Positions 16,801 to 22,971 of a stretch of 25,499 nt of DNA are shown piece after piece; within the stretch, counting starts at the first letter, position 1, and each line of letters opens with the position of its first letter. Made by a program: the position numbers and the translations under genes. The notes under the pieces are model-generated. The model was not told where the DNA came from. It ran no database searches and saw nothing but the letters and a program-made list of their open reading frames with translations. Source of the stretch: a virus; the IMG/VR virus record IMGVR_UViG_3300030060_004542, positions 1 through 25,499 of that record; one strand, 5' to 3'.

Positions 16801-19800
16801 AACGAAGGAGAAGGTTGTACTACCAATTCCACTCACAAAATAACGACCATTATATCCACTATCAGATATAATTAAATTTGAGAAATTTATAACATCGGTA
16901 TCAACAATCGGATCTCTTTTAAAAGGAGCATTAATGTTAAAATTTATTGGAGTTAATTGATAAAATAAATTATCAGGAGTGTTATTCGTAAGTGAAAGAT
17001 CAACTCTTGCAGTTGTTGTTACACCAACTGTCCCAACACCTGTGACTTGGAATCCGCCATCTTCAACATTATTAAAATATGGATTGGTAAAATTAAAATC
17101 TCTGAATAAATTAAAATCAAAAACTTGAGTTCTCTTACCAGATACAACTTGTGTGAGAGATGTATCCGAGACTGCAAATCCGACTTTATATCCACGAGTT
17201 AATTGTAATGGTGGATTAATTAAAGCAATAGTGTGTCCAGATCCAGTTGAAGTGAGTGAAATACAATCAGGGACTAATTTCTTAGATTTAAAGAATGATT
17301 CAGATAATTTAATTGTATTTTTATCAATTCTGACTATAAAGTATGTAAAATTACTCTTTAGTGGATTTGCTGTGTTTGAAGATTTATAAAGAATTTTATC
17401 ACCTGTTTTATATCCATGATTTGGAATTGTGATTTGATCTTTATTTGTATCAATAGCAGAGGCACCAAAATTAATTGGATTAATAAATGTTCTACGAGTT
17501 GTATCATCAAATTCAACTTGGAATGAAGTTGTGATGCCTGGTGTTAGTGAAACTGAAACTTGATCATTCGCTTGTAACCCATGTGACTCCTTACAAACAA
17601 CTGTAGCGACAACTTTCTCTGCAAAACCAGTAATTTCCTCTCTTTGTGGTTTTAAACTATGAACATTACCTGTTCCATGACCTTTAAAGAATAGTTGATA
17701 AGCAGTTGATCCAATACCAGTAACTGAACCTGTAGATCCAATCGCAACTGGATTCGTAGATAAACCAAGTAAATTAACGCCAGCATTAATTGCAAAAACT
17801 GGAGAGTTATTTGTTAAACTAAATGTTGATATTCCATTTGAAACTAAAAGAGGATTTCCAGTATCACTAGAATATAAAAGTTTTTCACCAGTTTTAAATC
17901 CATGACTCTGTAAGAAAATATTTTGTGTTGGAACAAATCTCTCTGTTGATCCACCACCTATGACACGGAATGAATATCTAATCGTAGAACCAATACCAAC
18001 ACCAGCTGATTCTCCTAACGCAACACTTTCAATTGGATTAAAGTAATATGGAATGTTAACTCTAGTTTGTATATCAGTATTAATACCTAAGTTAAATGTT
18101 ATGGATCTGTTTAAAGATGTGATTAGAGAAGTGCTTGAGTGTCCAGTTCCTAAGACACCATCAAATTCTCTCTTAACTCTTATCTTGTCATTGATATCAT
18201 CAACGTTAAGAACTAACATTCTCTCAGTTGTAATACCTATAACATCATTTGCTTGAATACTATTTCTTGATAAATCACCAGTTACAGACAAACTTGTAAC
18301 AATCCCTGTTGCACCAGTTGTTCCGATTCCTGTGTTTAGAAGAAGGAATGAAGTATTAAATCCAATTTGATGTCTACCATCTAATCTTCTTAAAGTATCC
18401 GTTGATAAACCTGATACAGAAATAACATCTCCTACAACTAAATCATGTGGTTGTGATGAAAGTCCTGTAACATTTCCATTTTCATTGTTATATGAAAATA
18501 CTAAATTTTCAATTTTAACAACCGTTGATGCAATAGATACAATTTCCTTTCCCTCTACTCTTCCAACTTCAGCAGAGAAACCTCTTCCATCACCTAAGTT
18601 TTGTATTCTCAAAGGATCTTTGATTTGATATCCAGATCCAGAACTTAAAATTTCAAATTGATTGATTCTGCCTGGTGATGCATAATTAACTTCAACTTCT
18701 TGATCAACTAATTTACGACTATCATGTATTCCTTCATAATCAGTTCCAGAGCTATCAAGTTTATATGGGTTTGAATTTCTGCGTAAATTTAAAGTATTAA
18801 AATCTAAATCTTGATTATTTGTTTCTATGAAATTAAATTCATCAGGTTTTGCAATAAAGTTTTCACCAATTAAATATGGAAATACTGGAGCTCTAAAGTT
18901 TTTAAATGTGCCACTTGTTTCATTTTTATCTGGATTAATGGTAGCAAAATAGGCGTAAGTTCCCTTTGGAAAATCTGGTGTAATACAAAATCTTCCATTA
19001 TTTTCATCAAGATCTCCGTTTCCAAGATATTCAAAATCTTCAATAAAAAATCCAAGTGGGAAAGTATTAATTGGAGGCCCATTCTCTCTAGTTGTTTTTA
19101 ATCCATAACCAGATCTCATAACTCTCACTACACCACCATCTTTACGATCATATCCGTATGGGCCATAAATTGGATTACCATCATATGACCATCCAATAAT
19201 TGGTGAGTGATTTAATGACGCTTGTTCTGCATTGTTTAAAAGATTTAAATCGTTTGATGTGTAATCTACTGTGCCATCACTATTTTTTTGTTTAAGTATT
19301 TTTCTTAAACCTCTAGGTGCGTAAAAAGATGTAAATTTAATTCCCTCATCATTATCACCACGAGTTAAGAATCCATCATCTTCAAAGAAGATATCTTCAT
19401 ACCTTTTTACATTATTAACTGCCCAAGACTTAATTTTAGGTAAGAAAATTGCACCAGAGCCAGGAATGACCTCTTGAACACCAACAGATGCAGTTGAGTA
19501 TCCGACACCACCATTATCAACTGTAACATTATCTACGATTCCATTACTAATAGATGATATAATTTTTGCACCAACACCATCACCTAAAATAGTTAAATCT
19601 GGTGCGGAAGTATATTCGCCACCAGAACGAGTTACAATAACAGATTGTATTCTTCCATTTGATACAATCGCCTTATATTCAGATGATGATCCAGAAGAAA
19701 CACGAACAGTTGGTGGAATACTAAAATTAAAAGTAGTTGGAGATCCATATCCAAGGCCAGGTTTTTCTACGTTAATAGAAGTAATTGAACCTCTAACGAT

Positions 19801-22800
19801 TGGATTGACTTTTGCATGATAATTTTCTGGATGTGCAGTGTTAATTCCAATTGTCCCTTTGACATTTACAACGATTGGAGGATAATTAAAAATATGATCT
19901 CCAGAACCCACTGATGTTAATCCAACAAATTGTTTTGAAAGATAATTTGCATTAGATAAAGTTGTTCCAATTCCAGCAGATGCAAGTCGGAATCTATCCT
20001 CACTTACTTTTAAAACATAGTAATCTTGTTCTGTATCAAGACCTCCAATTGTAATTCCAATTCCTGAATGTGAATATCTAACTAACTCTCCATCTTGAAA
20101 TCCATGATTTTTAAATTGAATAAAATCAGAATATGTGTTAATACCAGCTGTAGTAACCAATCTTCTTTTATTTTCATATCCTTCGCCAGGATTATCTATG
20201 ATAATTTGACCTAAAACAAATTTCTTTCTTAAACTTTGAAATCTTTGAGAACCATCCGCAAATCCAGTGAGATTGATGAGATTGGACTTGGTTAAAGCAT
20301 CATTCTTATTATTTGCAAGTTTAATTGTCGTTTGATTAACTTTAGATACAAAATATATTGATTCGTCAACGAGTCTTTGATCTGGATTAAGTTGAATCGC
20401 AGTTGTAGTGATACCAGCACTCGCAATACCAATTGATCCTGTATTAAAGGTTTTATAGATTACAGCTTCTCCATCACGGAACTTATGGAAAGTTCCAAAA
20501 CCAATCGTATCATCGGCAATATTAATTGCATTACCTGTAGATGATGCGTCAAAATCTACAAAATGATCTACTTGTTTCAACCTTGCTCTTGCAATCGCGT
20601 TTTTTCCATTACCACCACTAATTTCAATTACAGGAGGTGAGACATAATCAAAGCCTGGATCAAGAATGTCAATTCTTTTAAATTGACCTTTTATATTTGC
20701 AGTTGCACTTACACCAGCACCAGCTAAACTTGTGACATCTACTTTTGGAGGATTAATCAAATCATATTCACTACCACCTTCCAAAACATCAATTGATTCA
20801 ACACCACCAAATTGAATTACATCTCCAGATTTATAATTTGATATTTCCGTTCCATTAATTAAAATTCCAGTTGTGCCTGGAGATGTCTCTCTTTTAACAC
20901 CATCAAATAGGGGATTAATTGAAATTCTTTTTAATAATTTTTGATGATCAAGTTTTTTATTTGCAAGATCTGGAACTGATATCTTAAATGTTCCAGTACC
21001 AGTTGCATCAACGAAATCACCATTGATTAGATCTGGTAATGAGTTTGCAAGACGAATATTGTTTGAATCAACACGACTTACAAAATAATTTTTACCATCA
21101 ATTAGTTGTCCTAGGAAACCACTGATTACATTATAAGTGACAACCTCTCCAGAATAGAAACCATGATCTGCTGCACCTTCTGTAACCTGTATCAACTGTA
21201 TAAGGTCGCCGCCTGTCGCGCCAGTCCATGATATAGAACGATCTGGTGCAGTAATGGGTTCATTACCTAAACTCGGTAGAGAGGGTGAGGCAACGTATAC
21301 ATGAGGGTGTGGAGGTTTTGCAAAAGCATTACCAATCTCATGATCATAAGTATTTTGAACGTCAACAGTATATTTTTGAATATTAGTATGAACTGAACTG
21401 TTTCCTCTTTTGAGTTTTCTACGGATAAAGGCGATATTAAATTCACCAACGCTTGGCAAATCACCTAAAACAAAAGTTGCACTTCCAATAACAGTTAAAA
21501 CACGACCAGTACCAATTACACGAGATTGTCCATCTAATACCTCTACTTGATCCTCTTCTAAAAGTCCATGAGCAGATTTTGTTTCAATGTTAAAACTACT
21601 TGAAGATATACGAGTAACGGTGTTTGGAGTAAATTTAACTGATGTATTATAAACCCATGATCCAAAATGAGGATCCTCAGAACTTTTATTAATACCAAAA
21701 GTTCCAACTTTAATTTTATCACTCTTATTGAAATAAAAAGTTGTGTCTGGAATCGGGAAGTCTTTTAAAACACCAGTGATTAAAACTTCTATTTTTTTAG
21801 TATTATTTGCAAAAGAATATCCATACGCAACGTTATTATATCTAACATCATTACCAATAATTAAGGCATCTTTCATAGTGCCTAAACCTGTAAATTGATT
21901 GATAGTTTTACCAGTGTAAGTTACGATTCCTGATACATTTGCTTGTGGTAATAAAATAGATCCACTTGTTGGAAATCCAACTGTAGTATCAACTGTGATT
22001 ACAGTCGCACCAATTGATACGGGGTTTGTAATGCGAGTTCTGCCTGGAACCACAAAATCACCATCAATTGAATCTTGTGATAAAGTAATTTGATAATAAT
22101 GTTCACCATCATATAAAAAGTCTTTAACATTAGATATCGCACCAGAGGCACCTAAAATATTTTTATCATCTTTATCTTTATCTTGAAAAAGTGTAGATCC
22201 GATTAAATCCTGTGGATTACCCTCTATTGATCTAACAACAAAATCTTGACCAAATCCATAATCAGCATCTGATGGTTTAATTAAAAAATCTGATGGTTTA
22301 ATAATATTAACTTCTTCACCATATAAAACTCTGAATAATATACGATATGATTCTTCTGTTCCCTTCGTTCTATAAAAATCTTTAATTTGACGAATAAACT
22401 TGACTTGATCTAAATCACTATTTAAAGTTCTATTCTCAAAACCACTTGCAAATGTTGTTTTTAATTTTTTAAAGAATTCACGAATAAAAATATTAGAAAG
22501 ATTATGAACTTTTGATCCACCTGTATGTGCAACACCAACAGATGTTCTAAAATCTAAAACATCAGGTTTTGTTGGTTGTTTTAAAGCATTGACACCACTA
22601 AATCCACGAACACAACCAGTAAATGAAGTTGTACCAATTCCAGTATATGTAATAATCTCATCATCAATTTTAAGTAATCCGTACTTATCTGGATAACCTT
22701 TTGTAGAGTCTACAAATATCGTGTTTGAAAATGCTTGAGTATCAGTAGATAGTCCAGTAAATTCTGTAAGTGCAGCACCTACATAAGTTTGTAATTTTGT

Positions 22801-22971
22801 GTAACGATCAATATTTTCTGCAATATTGATAGATGCACCTTGAAACTCTTGAGAAATATAATACTGTTTTAAAAAATCCACAAAAAGTGGACTTTCTGCT
22901 TGCACAAATTCAGGTAACTGGTTTTCAATTACCTGATTTATCTCTACTCTTTGTATTGAAGTATCAATCAT
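10888..22971 (-). CDS. 7: Giant gp7-like baseplate wedge protein with beta-repeat insertions and YHYH-like domain
   Basis: This 4,027-residue protein (T4 gp7 is about 1,030) sits exactly where T4 has gene 7, between 6 and 8. Residues about 195-220 read FYRTKGTEESYRILFRVLYG followed by EEV, closely matching T4 gp7 (FYSTKGIEASYKFLFKVLYN, EEV), and DLIGSTLFQ follows as T4 DLVGQTIY. A second gp7-like stretch, TFSYSLGST..YDTWRD..NSLSHVVGF, lies only at about 2450-2472. Between and after these lie some fifteen GxGY units, seven or more HGF..GE..Y units, a YHYH-like domain (about 1252-1370), a SGATG-type module and two LND.LQ.P domains near the C-terminus. No signal peptide or membrane segment is seen. 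In T4, gp7 starts wedge assembly by binding gp10 and gp8. Start: ATG with AGGA five bases upstream, sharing one base with the gp6 stop. The frame is open throughout with no sign of decay. Confidence 0.85.
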   Translation of the reverse strand: MIDTSIQRVEINQVIENQLPEFVQAESPLFVDFLKQYYISQEFQGASINIAENIDRYTKLQTYVGAALTEFTGLSTDTQAFSNTIFVDSTKGYPDKYGLLKIDDEIITYTGIGTTSFTGCVRGFSGVNALKQPTKPDVLDFRTSVGVAHTGGSKVHNLSNIFIREFFKKLKTTFASGFENRTLNSDLDQVKFIRQIKDFYRTKGTEESYRILFRVLYGEEVNIIKPSDFLIKPSDADYGFGQDFVVRSIEGNPQDLIGSTLFQDKDKDDKNILGASGAISNVKDFLYDGEHYYQITLSQDSIDGDFVVPGRTRITNPVSIGATVITVDTTVGFPTSGSILLPQANVSGIVTYTGKTINQFTGLGTMKDALIIGNDVRYNNVAYGYSFANNTKKIEVLITGVLKDFPIPDTTFYFNKSDKIKVGTFGINKSSEDPHFGSWVYNTSVKFTPNTVTRISSSSFNIETKSAHGLLEEDQVEVLDGQSRVIGTGRVLTVIGSATFVLGDLPSVGEFNIAFIRRKLKRGNSSVHTNIQKYTVDVQNTYDHEIGNAFAKPPHPHVYVASPSLPSLGNEPITAPDRSISWTGATGGDLIQLIQVTEGAADHGFYSGEVVTYNVISGFLGQLIDGKNYFVSRVDSNNIRLANSLPDLINGDFVDATGTGTFKISVPDLANKKLDHQKLLKRISINPLFDGVKRETSPGTTGILINGTEISNYKSGDVIQFGGVESIDVLEGGSEYDLINPPKVDVTSLAGAGVSATANIKGQFKRIDILDPGFDYVSPPVIEISGGNGKNAIARARLKQVDHFVDFDASSTGNAINIADDTIGFGTFHKFRDGEAVIYKTFNTGSIGIASAGITTTAIQLNPDQRLVDESIYFVSKVNQTTIKLANNKNDALTKSNLINLTGFADGSQRFQSLRKKFVLGQIIIDNPGEGYENKRRLVTTAGINTYSDFIQFKNHGFQDGELVRYSHSGIGITIGGLDTEQDYYVLKVSEDRFRLASAGIGTTLSNANYLSKQFVGLTSVGSGDHIFNYPPIVVNVKGTIGINTAHPENYHAKVNPIVRGSITSINVEKPGLGYGSPTTFNFSIPPTVRVSSGSSSEYKAIVSNGRIQSVIVTRSGGEYTSAPDLTILGDGVGAKIISSISNGIVDNVTVDNGGVGYSTASVGVQEVIPGSGAIFLPKIKSWAVNNVKRYEDIFFEDDGFLTRGDNDEGIKFTSFYAPRGLRKILKQKNSDGTVDYTSNDLNLLNNAEQASLNHSPIIGWSYDGNPIYGPYGYDRKDGGVVRVMRSGYGLKTTRENGPPINTFPLGFFIEDFEYLGNGDLDENNGRFCITPDFPKGTYAYFATINPDKNETSGTFKNFRAPVFPYLIGENFIAKPDEFNFIETNNQDLDFNTLNLRRNSNPYKLDSSGTDYEGIHDSRKLVDQEVEVNYASPGRINQFEILSSGSGYQIKDPLRIQNLGDGRGFSAEVGRVEGKEIVSIASTVVKIENLVFSYNNENGNVTGLSSQPHDLVVGDVISVSGLSTDTLRRLDGRHQIGFNTSFLLLNTGIGTTGATGIVTSLSVTGDLSRNSIQANDVIGITTERMLVLNVDDINDKIRVKREFDGVLGTGHSSTSLITSLNRSITFNLGINTDIQTRVNIPYYFNPIESVALGESAGVGIGSTIRYSFRVIGGGSTERFVPTQNIFLQSHGFKTGEKLLYSSDTGNPLLVSNGISTFSLTNNSPVFAINAGVNLLGLSTNPVAIGSTGSVTGIGSTAYQLFFKGHGTGNVHSLKPQREEITGFAEKVVATVVCKESHGLQANDQVSVSLTPGITTSFQVEFDDTTRRTFINPINFGASAIDTNKDQITIPNHGYKTGDKILYKSSNTANPLKSNFTYFIVRIDKNTIKLSESFFKSKKLVPDCISLTSTGSGHTIALINPPLQLTRGYKVGFAVSDTSLTQVVSGKRTQVFDFNLFRDFNFTNPYFNNVEDGGFQVTGVGTVGVTTTARVDLSLTNNTPDNLFYQLTPINFNINAPFKRDPIVDTDVINFSNLIISDSGYNGRYFVSGIGSTTFSFVLPEQPEKDGYTKDEATTLEYNTSSTTAIGSINDIKIISKGRNYRTIPVVTSIGSTLGVGGVVRLNSDEIGKLRRYTIKNIGFDYSADKTIQPSVSLPQILRLDRLSKIDSIGISSAGKNYLNPPNIVVIDRVTNTVKNEVITAVDIQGTSVSEVRLLTNTNTLYDSNPRIIATNNNNGIKVKNLSYTSGTNLVTLTLEGAYDSTTYPFTLGDKLYVENIGIGSTGSGYNSSDYNYEPFVITGVNTNPGGGNASVSYNLDSSVTSPGIFSGPSSSGQAIPFENIAQFNISVETNQFSLGETVSTGDKVGTVVAWNENNKYLKVLSNDTFNVGESINGSSSKSIALIEQTTKFDSVFNIDSDSEFRSGFGKETGKLNVELQRLADNNYYQTFSYSLGSTIDYDTWRDPVNSLSHVVGFKNFADVSVVSTASTDDKNRRNASVGVSSSVAVVVSDLVSEKESLHNYYDFDLVSENSKNISGVFASDEINFGNRVLTDYIESRTNRAITIDSVSSEFNDLPRATAFSDVFDFNINDIDGVKFYAMIFDTRFSGEKEIIQINLLHDGSLGYMMPFGRVETTIDLGEFDFNVSGTTGNLRFLPAKSKFNNYALRLFAIETFKDTQSGISTLSLGTGYDIISTSSGIGSTDPSPVQVVGFGSTAITTSKLFIQTQELGGDQRTQLNELVVLNDSEEVYLLDYAQMINENTSQSNSPNVGLGTFGADVRSGITSVYFTPTTGVGVTMRVHQVAIGGTATGIGSTTISLTEILTTTTDIASTGTPQPTRISGINSVTYTAFDALIEIHDTTNDRYAVTQVTAIHDTITPQFVEFGYMDNFNTNVTSFSGIGTIGVGYSSVTGGDIELRLTPPANTAVTTKVFQYNFNESGTGGVGLVTFTDSRLKSAEGSYTGTENDVKFSFNLKHTGDSIFHKTFNSSDAAVVDVTNDTFIVDNHFFQTGEELTYTPTGAGTTMSIGIAATSISGIGVTSKLPPTVFAVKLAENKFKLARTAAEALQAVPKVIDVTAVGVGTTHSFTSKNLNSKALITLDNNIQSPVIQSPVNTTLAFDSLLTSDFITLTGISSFFSGDIIKINDEFMKIDTVGIGSTNQLLVKKGQLNSALANHSAGDTVTKFLGNYEIVRDTINFTDAPKGSKGPAGLTTTSTFVGRVFTHTGIPDGSQETYSNNFVFDTFENQFTGIATNFILKSGGSDVTGFATNTGVLLLNEIFQNPNDDYNIIETAGITSVSFTGVGVTNSYDVNVSSVPRGGIIVSVGETSSFGYQPLVAAGGTAIVSAAGTVESVSIGNSGSGYRVGLQTNILVRAVTSSGVTTIGKANVSAGLVTSVTITSGGSGFSSATPPTLEFEKPLNYENMRLVGSTTGIGASVSVRVGTASSVISFDITNFGYNYKIDDVLTIEEGGQAGILTDASAGSSFKTFSLTVLDVFNDSFAGFTFGELEKLNSFEDLFDGTRRSFPITKTIGASETPITLRAAKGSPIRVEDNCLIFLNDILQVPLESYVFNGGSQITFSEAPKADDKVRVYYYRGSEHDVAEVDILETVKTGDSLTINKYPDIGLDAVFQQEPRTVTGITTSDTVTTNTYIDAGITTVRTLQRPVTWKKQIQDVVVNNIGIGKDRTELEPGIRPTAYIIKSVSAGSTEIFTDTAVPLFNQVDDIVETKQSVLILDRTTKTGVAATAIVSAGGTISSVVISDGGSGYTVAPHVSIGVTAGIGTVHAGIGTTSTNATATATVSGVGTISAITINNAGAGYTNTNPPSVLIEPESITQNTLTSIKYEGDFGHIVGIATTTVAGIGTAFQLDFFIPKDSVLRDTSVVGSAITVSGITSGYYFTAFETNIGSGLTSFENAIGTSPVGVGTSFIDNIYKVHSAKIIQGPALGIGATALKRVTVSVNSIEGLTVPVGIGTTINPLFYGKFSWGRLHDFVTTNDSAFTAITNDGITGIKTGPVIIRTRDLKESFT
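11480..11720 (-). repeat. Two GxGY units near the C-terminus of the giant protein
   Basis: Units VVISDGGSGYTVAPHVSIG and ITINNAGAGYTNTNPPSVLI are the best-preserved copies of the family, separated by an Ala/Thr/Gly-rich spacer containing AGIGTTSTNATATATVSG. Confidence 0.8.
12550..12940 (-). repeat. Three GxGY-type units in the giant protein
   Basis: Units VSIGNSGSGYRVGLQTNIL, VTITSGGSGFSSATPPTLEF and FDITNFGYNYKIDDVLTIEE are arranged in series with Ala/Gly/Val spacers. This cluster lies between the two LND/LNE..Q.P domains. Confidence 0.75.
13710..13990 (-). repeat. HGF..GE..Y repeat, C-terminal unit in the giant protein
   Basis: A single unit with NHFFQTGEELTYTPTG, then VFAVKLAENKFKLARTAAE and a closing VGVGTTHSF, follows the same plan as the units several thousand bases to the right, but lies beyond the second gp7-like stretch. 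Confidence 0.65.
16420..16720 (-). repeat. Three GxGY-type units in the giant protein
   Basis: Units ISKGRNYRTIPVVTSIG, IKNIGFDYSADKTIQPSV and ISSAGKNYLNPPNIVVID follow one another. They are more diverged (NY or DY in place of GY) but keep the spacing and the preceding I..I.I strand. A lone unit, LSSGSGYQIKDPLRIQNLG, lies further right near 18625. Confidence 0.7.
17225..17950 (-). repeat. HGF..GE..Y repeat family, further units in the giant protein
   Basis: Units HGFKTGEKLLYSSDTGNPL and HGYKTGDKILYKSSNTANPL are so alike that a fairly recent duplication is plausible; a short degenerate copy, SHGLQANDQVSVS, lies between them. The second ends with YFIVRIDKNTIKLSES, the standard distal half of the module. 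Confidence 0.75.
19470..19800 (-). repeat. Tandem GxGY beta repeats (three units) in the giant protein
   Basis: Three consecutive units of the form 'G.I..I.I...G.GY...P.V.I' occur here: VEKPGLGYGSP.., VTRSGGEYTSAPDLTI and VDNGGVGYSTASVGV. Each unit is a short beta hairpin-like pattern ending in Gly-x-Gly/Glu-Tyr and separated by an Ala/Gly-rich spacer. This is the clearest tandem cluster of a family found about fifteen times along the protein. Confidence 0.8.
19885..21172 (-). repeat. HGF..GE..Y repeat family, three units in the giant protein
   Basis: Three units of about 65-90 residues share the plan 'HGF.(S/D)GE.V.Y ... YFV.(R/K)V....I.LA ... G.G...F': HGFYSGEVVTYN/NYFVSRVDSNNIRLAN; KFRDGEAVIYK/IYFVSKVNQTTIKLAN; and HGFQDGELVRYS/DYYVLKVSEDRFRLAS. 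They alternate with GxGY units. A more diverged copy (AHGLLEEDQVEVLDG) lies just right of this block. Confidence 0.75.
20620..20830 (-). repeat. Two GxGY-type units in the giant protein
   Basis: Two units, LEGGSEYDLINPPKVDV and LDPGFDYVSPPVIEISG, keep the Gly..Tyr..PP.V.I pattern of the GxGY family, joined by an Ala-rich spacer. A single divergent unit (DNPGEGYENKRRL) follows further left near 20170. Confidence 0.7.

Noticed and set aside
11054-18256. Plus-strand open frames inside the giant gene (e.g. 11054-11284, 17153-17389, 18053-18256)
   Set aside because: These are shadows of the repeat-rich minus-strand gene; no start context or recognisable protein pattern.
13686-21464. Minus-strand alternate-frame open frames inside the giant gene
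   Set aside because: Leu/Gln/His-rich translations typical of an out-of-frame reading of AT-rich repeats; the main frame is continuous, so no frameshift is implied.
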